Source: B18-G4 sp032250805 (GTDB lineage Bacteria > Bacteroidota > Bacteroidia > Bacteroidales > B18-G4). Taken from it: a stretch of DNA of 64,000 nucleotides. Under the pieces are notes generated by a model. It did no database searches. It was not told where the DNA came from and saw only the letters and a program-made list of their open reading frames with translations. Made by a program: the position numbers and the translations under genes. Positions 1-7,022 of the stretch are shown here, piece by piece. The DNA is taken from positions 1-64,000 of the forward strand of contig JAVVEM010000012.1 in the NCBI GenBank assembly GCA_032250805.1, given 5' to 3'. The stretch's first letter is position 1. Every line of letters begins with the position of its first letter.

Positions 1-1216
1 GATTCACCACCACAGTCGTTTCCGCTCCACAAGTACTGGTCAGTATTTCACCATTGTAAAGAACAGTGACCTGCGAATAAAGCGTAAACTGGCCTGGTGA
101 AGTGGCGTTAAAGTATACAGTGGGAGAACCTGATGTGGTAGTCAGGCCATTATCAAACAGTGCACCTGTTGGGTTCACCGGGTCGTCAACAATCTCCCAG
201 GAGTAAGTCCAGGCAGGATCGGTCTGATCGAGTGTTGCACTGTTACCTTCTCCTACACAGAATGGATTACTTATTATTGTATAATCGCAGGGAGGAGCTG
301 AATAAACTGCATCGGCATTCAGCGAAAGGTCCTGGTGGCCGAGGTTGCCCAGGTTCCAGTCGATCAGCCGCATGTGATATGGCGATCCGTTGATGGCTAC
401 TGCAGAATTGGGTTCTAATGTTACAGGATCATATCCCCATGTTGCTGTTGAAGCAATATGGCCTCCCCAGGCAAGGATAATCGTGCCTCCGTTGCCTGTA
501 TTGAAATAAACTCTGAATTGCTGGGATGCCTGTGCCAGAGTCAAATCAGCGGGTGTAAGGTATTCAAAAGCAGTTGCAACAGGAGTAGGATCATCATCAA
601 AGGTGCCGGTTCCGAAGTAGTTAAAAGTTGCAGTACCATCTCCACTGAATATTGAAATCCTCCTTTTATCAGAATCGAATGAATTAAAAGTAGTGACAGG
701 TTCAGGTACTATCGGAATTGGTTGACCTGACATTTCAAAACCTGTATAAGGAGGCTCAGGGATTGGGGCAAAAACTTCGCTGCTCCCATCCAGAATAGAT
801 GTACCGTCCCAGGGCTGGATAAGTTCCGGTGAATGCCCGAAAATTGAGTGCGGTGCCGAAACGGCATTGTCATTCATGTTGTCATAGGTGGTGATAAAGT
901 CAATGGCCTGTTTGCTGCTGTGTGTAGCATCAAACTCAAAGGTGATTACAACATCAGTGCCTGCCGGCATGTTGGGCATCACGCAGCGGTAGGGAACAGA
1001 CCAGCATTCGACATAGTGGCCTTGCTGGTTCCCGACATTTCCGCCAGTCCAGTTTACCGGACTGACAGGGTTGGAAGGAGTGCCATTCCTGCCCTGTGTA
1101 ATGGTCGCAGACGGAGGCTGCGCTATCACACCAACAGAAAAGACGATCAGTAAACTAAAAATCCAGAACGCAAAAAACTTATGCGCCCTGCTCAGGGGTT
1201 GTGTAATCGTTTTCAT
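1..1216 (-). CDS. Secreted surface protein, C-terminus cut by window edge
   Basis: An open frame starts at the ATG at 1216 and runs off the left edge, giving 405 codons with no stop. Residues 1-33 form a signal peptide (MKTITQPLSRAHKFFAFWIF, then a hydrophobic stretch ending near VIAQ). The mature part is rich in Gly, Pro, Thr and aromatic residues. It resembles Bacteroidota extracellular proteins built from beta-sandwich domains. Cysteine-containing segments after residue 300 look like Ig/PKD-type repeats (for example 'ISNPFCVGEGNSATL'). No catalytic motif is visible. A T9SS sorting domain would be expected at the missing end, as in other secreted proteins of this window, but cannot be checked. 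Function unknown; adhesin or surface-layer protein is a guess. Confidence 0.75.
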   Translation of the reverse strand, partial: MKTITQPLSRAHKFFAFWIFSLLIVFSVGVIAQPPSATITQGRNGTPSNPVSPVNWTGGNVGNQQGHYVECWSVPYRCVMPNMPAGTDVVITFEFDATHSSKQAIDFITTYDNMNDNAVSAPHSIFGHSPELIQPWDGTSILDGSSEVFAPIPEPPYTGFEMSGQPIPIVPEPVTTFNSFDSDKRRISIFSGDGTATFNYFGTGTFDDDPTPVATAFEYLTPADLTLAQASQQFRVYFNTGNGGTIILAWGGHIASTATWGYDPVTLEPNSAVAINGSPYHMRLIDWNLGNLGHQDLSLNADAVYSAPPCDYTIISNPFCVGEGNSATLDQTDPAWTYSWEIVDDPVNPTGALFDNGLTTTSGSPTVYFNATSPGQFTLYSQVTVLYNGEILTSTCGAETTVVVN

Positions 1217-1337
1217 GGTCATTTAGGTTAAGTTTGTGCAAATTATTTCTGTTTTATTTCTCAATTCATTTTGTTTTTTCAGTTTGGGTTTAACATACCT
1301 ATCCCCGGCTAAGCAGATTCAGCAAAAAAAATTTGCG

Positions 1338-1355
1338 TTAATCCGCCCGGATTAA
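1338..1355. repeat. Perfect inverted repeat, possible operator
   Basis: TTAATCCG-cc-CGGATTAA has perfect 8-base arms about 120 bases upstream of the leftward gene start at 1216. No T-run follows on either strand, so a protein-binding site is likelier than a terminator. The role is inferred from shape and position only. Confidence 0.35.
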
Positions 1356-1595
1356 GTATAAGATGGCTCTTATGAAGAAAAAATAAAGGGTTTTGTTATT
1401 TCCAACTGTAACAAGTCAATGCCTTATATGATTTCCCGTCATGGCATTGCCCTGAACTCCCCGTTCCTTGTAAAGCGCTGGTTTTGATTAGTTTAAGAAT
1501 CCTTTCCCTTGGAACTCCAAATGGTTTTTGTGGCGACCAGCAAATGGAATTGTTGAAAAAGGATTGCTAATGTACGGAATAATTTAACATCGTGC

Positions 1596-1617
1596 AAAAA
1601 AAATTGCAATTTTTTTT
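1596..1617. repeat. 22-base perfect palindrome (A8-TTGCAA-T8)
   Basis: Eight A, then TTGCAA, then eight T form a perfect 22-base palindrome in the middle of the long divergent gap. It can read as an intrinsically bent A-tract/T-tract site or a weak bidirectional terminator. The GC-poor stem makes termination doubtful. No gene ends here. Confidence 0.35.
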
Positions 1618-2105
1618 AATTTAACATATCGAGGTAATTATATTTATTGCCTGCCACATTAAGAAATCGCACCTTATATTATTTATTGTATACAAAATTA
1701 TACGATGGCAACTGGATATTTTTTCCCAACGCAACGGCAGCCTGCTGCAGACCGGCCAATTAAAAAATGTACATGGTGATCCTTCCTGCGTGATCTCCGC
1801 AAAAAAATAAGGAAATTACGGATAAATACGGGCACTTATTTTGTTGATATTTATAGCATTATCTAAAATGCCGCCTTATCATGTACAAAACCTGCCTCAG
1901 TGCGCTGATTCAATTCAGCATTTCTGCCCTGACACCGGTGAACAGAAAAAGCCTTTCTTTGATATTAAGGGTTTACTTCATACCCATTCGGCTTCAACGC
2001 CTTATAAAACGGGCATTTTATCTGCTCAGGAACAGAATATCCACAAAATTGAACCTTTTTTATTTGCCGCCGTATAAGCCTTATCCAAATTAATTTAACA
2101 TCGTT

Positions 2106-2960
2106 ATGAAAGCTAAACTTAAATTATTTTTACTCTTCCTTCCTGGTATTTTTATGATCGCATCCCAGGTGAATGCTCAGGTACTTATTGCTCCGGTGAG
2201 TGATCAGCCACACCCCAGTGCTGCCCTTGAGATCAGATCGGAAAGCGGGGGATTGCTCATCCCAAATATTGAGCTTAATAAAGTTGGCACCGATGCTGTT
2301 GCTCCAACAATTGCTTCGCCGGCCGATGGGTTGCTCGTTTTTCATGATGGGCTCCTCAGTACTGGCGAGCCCAGTGGCCTGCCCAAAGGCTTATGGTATT
2401 ATGATGCTACAGCCGGAGCTGGCCGCTGGATGATATACAGCCGGGTTGGAACGATATATTCAAGTAGCCTTTCAAATTTTGGTGAGATGTATGAATCAAA
2501 TGAAATGGGTTCGGGTACATTGCTTAATATTAACAATGTATATAGTATGCCATGGGCTTCGGCAAGCGAAGGCTGGACGGGCCCGGGCTTTATGTATCAG
2601 CCTGATGCTACCGTACAAACCGAACAAACCGGCGTAACGGCAATCGCCGACCAACTTAGTATTAACACAACCAAAGCCTATTACACGGTCGATGTTTCTA
2701 CAACATTAACTACCGGTTCATCGGGCAATGTTGTTTCAGGACAGCTTTTCGTTAACAATGTTCCGGATACTGCTATATTTTTCCGCCATGCCTTCCAGTC
2801 AAGCGGCGAATATGTGAATTGTGCCACCAGTGGTATCATCGTGCTGAATACCAATGATGATGTTGACTTCCGTTTTAAGACCACATCGGCAGTTGAAACC
2901 ATCTACATCGAACATCTGAACCTTAAACTGACCAAGATCGGCGACTTTGTTGAACAGTAA
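2106..2960 (+). CDS. Secreted jelly-roll-like protein, first of a tandem pair
   Basis: A 284-residue exported protein with an N-terminal signal peptide (about residues 1-24, ending VNAQ). A segment at about residues 36-55 (SAALEIRSESGGLLIPNIEL) matches the 'PSAALEI.S...GLLIP' signature that I know from the N-termini of Bacteroidota tail-fibre-like and surface proteins. The C-terminal 110 residues are beta-rich and end in 'IYIEHLNLKLTKIGD', suggestive of a C1q/TNF-like jelly roll. The next gene is a diverged copy, with shared segments including 'FGEMYESN'/'FGEMHESN', 'YSMPWASAS'/'YSIPWATAS' and the C-terminal motif. No T9SS sorting domain is evident. Function unknown; a structural or carbohydrate-binding surface role is inferred. 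Confidence 0.75.
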   Translation: MKAKLKLFLLFLPGIFMIASQVNAQVLIAPVSDQPHPSAALEIRSESGGLLIPNIELNKVGTDAVAPTIASPADGLLVFHDGLLSTGEPSGLPKGLWYYDATAGAGRWMIYSRVGTIYSSSLSNFGEMYESNEMGSGTLLNINNVYSMPWASASEGWTGPGFMYQPDATVQTEQTGVTAIADQLSINTTKAYYTVDVSTTLTTGSSGNVVSGQLFVNNVPDTAIFFRHAFQSSGEYVNCATSGIIVLNTNDDVDFRFKTTSAVETIYIEHLNLKLTKIGDFVEQ

Positions 2961-2991
2961 TAAGCAATTTGCCGGTTAAATATTTACTTAT

Positions 2992-3825
2992 ATGAAAACA
3001 ACGATCATAAAATACGTATTGATTTTATTTGTTCTGATCATCCCTGGCTTATCATTAAGTGCACAGGCTGTTTTGTCGACAAGCAGCAATGGTCCCACCG
3101 ATGGCGACCCAAGTGCTGCCCTGGAGATCGATTCTGATAATTCAGGACTTCTGATCCCTACCATCATTCTTGATTATAATGATGCTGGAGACATTGTCGC
3201 ACCGGGCATCCCTGTCGATCCTGCTGATGGGTTAATGATCTTACACGATGGGACGAACGGAATCGATAAAGGTCTGTATTATTACGACGCAGCTGTTCCG
3301 GAATGGGTGATCTACTCTGATTTTTCTTCTACCCTTGCCGAAACCGGAATTGAGGATTTCGGCGAGATGCATGAATCAAATAATTTTGGAGCAGGAACAC
3401 ATTATGCCCTTGATCCGGCATATTCAATCCCGTGGGCAACCGCCTCAATTGGTCTGGCCGGATCATCGTTCCATTTTCTGAATAATGAACCGGTTGTTAT
3501 GGAAACAGGCCCTGCAAATGCCGACCAGTTACAGATCAATGGCGAAGATGCTGTGTATGCGGTGATCATCTCAGCCACCCTCGTGGCATCAGCTCCCTCA
3601 ACAACTGTGACAGGAAGATTGTATAAAAATGATGTAAAAGTTGACCATATTTTCTTCAGGCATACTTTTCAGTTGAAGGATCAACCAACCAGCATGAATA
3701 CCGGCGGTAATGTTGAGATACATGATGGCGATAAAATCGATTTCAGGTTTACCAGCGACGTAAAGAATAAAGGCATATATGTTGAAAACCTCAATGTAAG
3801 GTTAACCAAGATGGGAGACCTTTGA
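2992..3825 (+). CDS. Secreted jelly-roll-like protein, second of a tandem pair
   Basis: A 277-residue paralogue of the gene 31 bases upstream, probably in the same transcript. The signal peptide covers about residues 1-25 (ending LSLSAQ). The motif 'DPSAALEIDSDNSGLLIPTI' follows at about residues 40-59. The beta-rich C-terminal half contains 'VTGRLYKNDVKVDHIFFRHT' and ends 'IYVENLNVRLTKMGDL', matching the end of the first copy. The two copies differ widely in the middle while keeping the ends and spacing, which indicates an old tandem duplication. No enzyme motif is visible. Transcription may end at the inverted repeat just downstream (3837-3894). Confidence 0.75.
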   Translation: MKTTIIKYVLILFVLIIPGLSLSAQAVLSTSSNGPTDGDPSAALEIDSDNSGLLIPTIILDYNDAGDIVAPGIPVDPADGLMILHDGTNGIDKGLYYYDAAVPEWVIYSDFSSTLAETGIEDFGEMHESNNFGAGTHYALDPAYSIPWATASIGLAGSSFHFLNNEPVVMETGPANADQLQINGEDAVYAVIISATLVASAPSTTVTGRLYKNDVKVDHIFFRHTFQLKDQPTSMNTGGNVEIHDGDKIDFRFTSDVKNKGIYVENLNVRLTKMGDL

Positions 3826-3836
3826 TCCATGTGAGG

Positions 3837-3894
3837 ATTGAGCATTTAACATTTTTCAATCCAAATGTAAAATGCCAAATGCTACATGCTCAAT
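3837..3894. repeat. Solo hairpin copy of the ATTGAGCATTT repeat
   Basis: Left arm ATTGAGCATTTAACATTTTT (3837-3856) faces a right arm (3863-3894) whose complement begins ATTGAGCATGTAGCATTTGG. The same sequence forms the ends of the element at 5641-6012. This copy has no gene inside. It sits between the convergent ends of the secreted protein gene (3825) and the transporter gene (3915), so it may also work as a bidirectional terminator. Confidence 0.7.
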
Positions 3895-3914
3895 GCCCAA
3901 TGATCCTCCCTTTC

Positions 3915-5465
3915 CTAACCATGATAATATATCCCTGCCTCAGGCCCCAGCGGGATGCCCAGGTAGAGCCATGCAATGAGCAGCAGGGTCCACACGATAA
4001 AAAATACGATTGAATAGGGCAGCATGGTGGCCACAATGGTGCCAATGCCCGATTTGCTGTCGTATTTCTGGAAATAGGCGATAATAAGCGCAAAAAAGCT
4101 CATCATAGGCGAAATGATATTTGTTACGCTGTCGCCGATACGGTACACCACCTGTGACAATTCGGGCGAATACCCCATGAGCATGAACATGGGGATGAAC
4201 ACGGGCGCCAGGATGGCCCATTTGGCCGAAGCACTTCCCATCAGCATATTGATCGAGGCCGATAGAATAATGAATAATATCATGAGCGGGATCAGGCCGA
4301 TGCCGGATGATGAGATCAGCTCAGCGCCATTGATGGCCAGGATGATGCCCAGATTGGATTCTTTGAAATAGGCCACGAACTGCGCTGCAAAGAAAACCAG
4401 CACAATGTACATCGACAGGGTTTTGATGGCATCGCGCATGCCATTCATCACGTCGGTATCGTTTTTGAATTTTCCTGATCCAAATCCGTAGGCAATCCCT
4501 GTAAGACCGGCAATAATGAACAAAAACGCAACCACATCTTTGATCAGCGGCGATTCGAGCAGGTTGCCGTTTACAGGCTGCAAAAAGCCATTCTCACGGA
4601 ATAAGCCTACAAGAATTACGGCCGTAAGGATCAGGCTTGTGATCAGTGCGTAACGCAGTCCGCGCTTCTCTTTCTTTGTGAGCCTTTCAATACGGGTTTC
4701 TTCATCGGTTTCCTTATTTTTATACCTGCCCAGTCTTGGCTCAATAATGCGCTCGGTTACAAAGGTTCCTGCAAAAGCAATAAAGAAAGTTGACACCACC
4801 ATGAAATAGTAATTGGCGGTGGGATTTACAACATATCCCGGCTCGATGATCTCGGCTGCTTCGGTCGACAGTCCTGCCAGCAGCGGATCAATGGTTCCCA
4901 GGATCAGGTTGGCACTGAAGCCTCCCGAAACTCCGGCAAAAGCTGCTGCCATACCGGCAACGGGATGCCGCCCCACCGCATTGAAGATCACCCCTGCCAA
5001 TGGGATAAGCAAAACATAACCTATGTCGCTGGCTGTGTTTGATAATATTCCTGAAATTACGATGACAAAGGTGAGCAGCTTTTTTGGTGCCGAAAGCACC
5101 AGCATACGGATCAGGGCTCCGATGAGGCCACTGCTTTCTGCCACACCAATGCCCAGCATTGCAACCAGCACAATTCCAAGCGGGGCAAAATCGGTGAAAT
5201 TCGTTACCATGCTGTCGAGGATATAGTGAAGCCCGTCGCGACTCAGCAAGTTGTTTGGCTTGATAAGCTCTGCAGTGGCCGGATTGACGGCTTCGGCTCC
5301 CAGAATAGAGGCCAGCCATGAAAATGCAAGGGCCAGCAGGGCAAGGATCAGAAACAGGGTTGCAGGATGCGGCAGGGCATTGCCCGTTTTTTCGACAATA
5401 TTCAGGAAACGGTTGAATAATCCGCGTTTTTTAGGGGTAATGGCTTGCTTTTCGGGCATAGGCAT
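3915..5465 (-). CDS. AbgT-family transporter (p-aminobenzoyl-glutamate type)
   Basis: A 516-residue polytopic inner-membrane protein with about 11-13 hydrophobic segments, close to the usual AbgT/MtrF/YdaH length. Family-typical stretches are 'VEKTGNALPHPATLFLIL' near the N-terminus, 'SNTASDIGYVLLIPLAGVIF', 'VSGGFSANLILGTIDPLLAG' and, near the C-terminus, 'GSASAKWAILAPVFIPMFML'. Known members take up p-aminobenzoyl-glutamate or export sulfonamides and other folate-related compounds using an ion gradient. Which of these applies here cannot be told. The gene stands alone; no abgA/abgB peptidase lies next to it. The unrelated M20 hydrolase at 15.0-16.2 kb has its own transporter. Start ATG at 5465; a second in-frame ATG lies two codons later. 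Confidence 0.88.
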   Translation of the reverse strand: MPMPEKQAITPKKRGLFNRFLNIVEKTGNALPHPATLFLILALLALAFSWLASILGAEAVNPATAELIKPNNLLSRDGLHYILDSMVTNFTDFAPLGIVLVAMLGIGVAESSGLIGALIRMLVLSAPKKLLTFVIVISGILSNTASDIGYVLLIPLAGVIFNAVGRHPVAGMAAAFAGVSGGFSANLILGTIDPLLAGLSTEAAEIIEPGYVVNPTANYYFMVVSTFFIAFAGTFVTERIIEPRLGRYKNKETDEETRIERLTKKEKRGLRYALITSLILTAVILVGLFRENGFLQPVNGNLLESPLIKDVVAFLFIIAGLTGIAYGFGSGKFKNDTDVMNGMRDAIKTLSMYIVLVFFAAQFVAYFKESNLGIILAINGAELISSSGIGLIPLMILFIILSASINMLMGSASAKWAILAPVFIPMFMLMGYSPELSQVVYRIGDSVTNIISPMMSFFALIIAYFQKYDSKSGIGTIVATMLPYSIVFFIVWTLLLIAWLYLGIPLGPEAGIYYHG

Positions 5466-5587
5466 TTTTTGGTTATGAAATAAATAACCAATAATAGGGA
5501 AATTTGTTTAAATCCGCCTGCGCTTTCCGCTTCGGTGGACGAGAAGGGGTTGTTAAATTCCACGTAGTTTGCTGCATAAATTAGTTT

Positions 5588-5603
5588 CCAGAGCTTGCTC
5601 TGG
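5588..5603. repeat. Small perfect hairpin CCAGAGC-TT-GCTCTGG
   Basis: Seven-base perfect arms around TT, in the gap between the transporter start and the inverted-repeat element. It is followed by GGGTTTAATACC rather than a T-run. It may be part of the untranslated leader of the leftward transporter gene or flanking sequence carried by the element. Confidence 0.3.
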
Positions 5604-5640
5604 GGTTTAATACCATTTATTGAAAAAAATGGGGTTTATA

Positions 5641-5673
5641 CATTGAGCATTTAGCATTTGGCATTTTTCATTT
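5641..5673. repeat. Left terminal inverted repeat of the 5641-6012 element
   Basis: It reads CATTGAGCATTTAGCATTTG followed by GCATTTTTCATTT. It pairs with 5971-6012 and matches the left arm of the solo hairpin at 3837. Confidence 0.7.
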
Positions 5674-5724
5674 AAAATGTTGCTTTTGATTTTCAAATTG
5701 AATTAAAAAATATGTGGACAATTT

Positions 5725-6021
5725 TTGTTTTTGGGTACTAATAGATATAAACAATTCTTACAATTGAAGAAGATAATTGAAAAAAGATTAATTGATCTTG
5801 CCTTAGCAATAAATGATTTATGCCAAAAACTAAATGGTTCATATATTAGTCAGCATTTAAAAACACAAATTATACGTTCTTCGACAAGTGCAGCTTTGAA
5901 CTATGCAGAAGCCCAGGTAGCTGAATCGCGTGAAGACGCTTCAGACAGCAAGAAAAAACCCAGAAATATAAAAAATGCCAAATGCCAAATGCCAAATGCT
6001 AAATGCTCAATGAAATACTAA
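5725..6021 (+). pseudogene. Decayed four-helix-bundle (S23/IVS-type) protein gene
   Basis: The reading frame contains 'KRLIDLALAINDLCQKL' followed by 'LKTQIIRSSTSAALNYAEAQ' and 'VAESREDA', which match the first half of the Bacteroidota four-helix-bundle family (23S rRNA intervening-sequence protein type). Full members are about 115-130 residues. Here the match stops after about residue 75 and the frame runs into the inverted repeat, ending in the repeat-encoded string 'NAKCQMPNAKCSMKY'. There is no ATG in frame; the nearest ATG (5712) is out of frame. Both ends are therefore damaged. The family shares its fold with the Avd accessory protein of diversity-generating retroelements, but no reverse transcriptase is present. 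Confidence 0.6.
5971..6012. repeat. Right terminal inverted repeat with GCCAAAT microrepeats
   Basis: AAAAATGCCAAATGCCAAAT followed by GCCAAATGCTAAATGCTCAATG. The inverse complement begins with the same 26 bases as the left arm at 5641. Three consecutive TGCCAAA units suggest slippage expansion. Confidence 0.7.
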
Positions 6022-6089
6022 TTTTCCCAATTCTGAACAATCTGCCGTATATTTATAACGTTAAACAGACAAATTTTAACCCAACTCCC

Positions 6090-6857
6090 ATGAAAAAAAT
6101 CCTACTCCTCACTTTTGTCCTTTTATTTACTGCCGCTGCTTACAGTCAGCATAGCCAGTATGAAGATGTTGTTTACCTGAAAAACGGATCAGTCGTTCGC
6201 GGAATGATCGTTGAGCAGATCCCCAACCAAACCCTGAAGATAAAAACGGTGAACAGGAACATTTTTGTTTATTCCTTTGATGAGATCGAGAAGATCACCA
6301 GGGAGGAGGTTCCGGCCGAAGCTGTTGTTGAAGATTTCAGCCGCTCATGGCCGGAAGAAAAACCTTTTATAAAAAAGAAGGGCTTTGAGAGTACAGTCGA
6401 TATTGGGCTTGGCGGTATACTGGATTGGGGCGGGCCTGCTCTCAGCCTGAATATGGTTGTGGGTTACAGGTTTTTTCCGCAGTTCTTTCTGGGCGGAGGT
6501 ACAGGGCTCGAATTTTATGAGAATAGAAGCATGTTGCCCATATTTTTTAATGTACGAACTGATTTTGTAGAGGCCCGGGTTACTCCCTTTTTTGCGGCCA
6601 ATGCAGGATACGCATTTGGCTGGCTTAATTATGAAGACGGCTCCGACTGGGGTGGCGTTTTTATCGAACCTTCGATCGGGATCAGGTTCAATTTTTCCTC
6701 CTCTTTCGGGCTGAACCTTTCAACAGGCCTTAAATTCCAAAAAGTACTCAACAGCAATGATATCTATCCCCTGAATTATCCTCCGGGAGATTATTACGAA
6801 CATACTTACTCTGAAACCTACCGCCTTTTTCTGTTTAAAGTGGGGTTTTCGTTCTGA
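6090..6857 (+). CDS. Outer-membrane beta-barrel protein with N-terminal KNG domain
   Basis: Predicted 255-residue exported protein. The ATG at 6090 is preferred over the upstream ATG at 6003 because it starts directly at a signal peptide (MKKILLLTFVLLFTAAAYSQ) and the longer version would begin inside the repeat element. After the signal comes 'DVVYLKNGSVVRGMIVEQIP', a segment common in Bacteroidota surface proteins. The region from about residue 100 alternates hydrophobic and polar residues, ends in Phe (FKVGFSF) and looks like an 8-strand OmpA/OmpW-sized barrel. The exact substrate or partner is unknown. It is monocistronic, with convergent neighbours. Confidence 0.75.
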   Translation: MKKILLLTFVLLFTAAAYSQHSQYEDVVYLKNGSVVRGMIVEQIPNQTLKIKTVNRNIFVYSFDEIEKITREEVPAEAVVEDFSRSWPEEKPFIKKKGFESTVDIGLGGILDWGGPALSLNMVVGYRFFPQFFLGGGTGLEFYENRSMLPIFFNVRTDFVEARVTPFFAANAGYAFGWLNYEDGSDWGGVFIEPSIGIRFNFSSSFGLNLSTGLKFQKVLNSNDIYPLNYPPGDYYEHTYSETYRLFLFKVGFSF

Positions 6858-6921
6858 TGGGTATCTTATTGGCCAATACTTATTACTAGCCGTGGATCAT
6901 GATTATCCCAACACTTTCTCT

Positions 6922-6958
6922 TAAAAAAAAAGAGAAACCCGGCAAGCAGGTTTCTCCC
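6922..6958 (-). terminator. Rho-independent terminator of the PKD/GEVED gene
   Basis: Read on the minus strand: GAGAAACC, an 8-9 base loop, GGGTTTCTC, then nine or more T (plus-strand A-run 6923-6931). It lies about 65 bases beyond the stop at 7023. Confidence 0.8.
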
Positions 6959-7022
6959 TATTGATGCTGTAACGATAATCAGCAAATTTCAATCAGTATT
7001 TGCATTCACTGCTTAATGTGCT

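Larger units (their letters stand above)
1217..2105. other. 889-base intergenic region with palindromes, no convincing gene
   Basis: This gap lies between a gene reading left and one reading right, so it should hold both promoters. It is AT-rich and contains two perfect palindromes (1338-1355 and 1596-1617). The 12-base string AATTTAACATCG occurs at 1581-1592 and again at 2092-2103, directly before the next start codon. A 78-codon open frame (1841-2077) is present but has no signal peptide, family resemblance or compositional support. No tRNA-like or riboswitch-like structure was recognised. Confidence 0.5.
5641..6012. mobile_element. 372-base inverted-repeat element around a decayed four-helix-bundle gene
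   Basis: The left end (5641-5673) starts CATTGAGCATTTAGCATTTG. The right end (5971-6012) is its inverse, so 26 bases match perfectly as terminal inverted repeats. The right arm has extra copies of the 7-base unit GCCAAAT. Between them lies the remnant of an S23/IVS-like gene (5725 onwards). Related single or paired arms occur at 3837-3894 and 60608-60630. I infer a small non-autonomous mobile or REP-like unit. No transposase is encoded, and no target-site duplication was found by eye. Confidence 0.5.

Noticed and set aside
1841..2077. Open frame of 78 codons in the long intergenic gap
   Set aside because: No signal peptide, domain or codon pattern; a second frame overlaps it at 1881-2093. 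AT-rich gap sequence explains it.
5971..6002. CRISPR-like short repeats (GCCAAAT units)
   Set aside because: Only a few 7-base units in direct contact, no spacers and no cas genes; simple slippage repeat within the inverted arm.
5641..6012. Diversity-generating retroelement (because of the Avd-like four-helix fold)
   Set aside because: No reverse transcriptase, template repeat or variable repeat is visible anywhere nearby.
6003..6089. Longer N-terminus for the outer-membrane barrel protein
   Set aside because: The extra residues would come from the inverted repeat and displace the signal peptide; ATG at 6090 is the better start.
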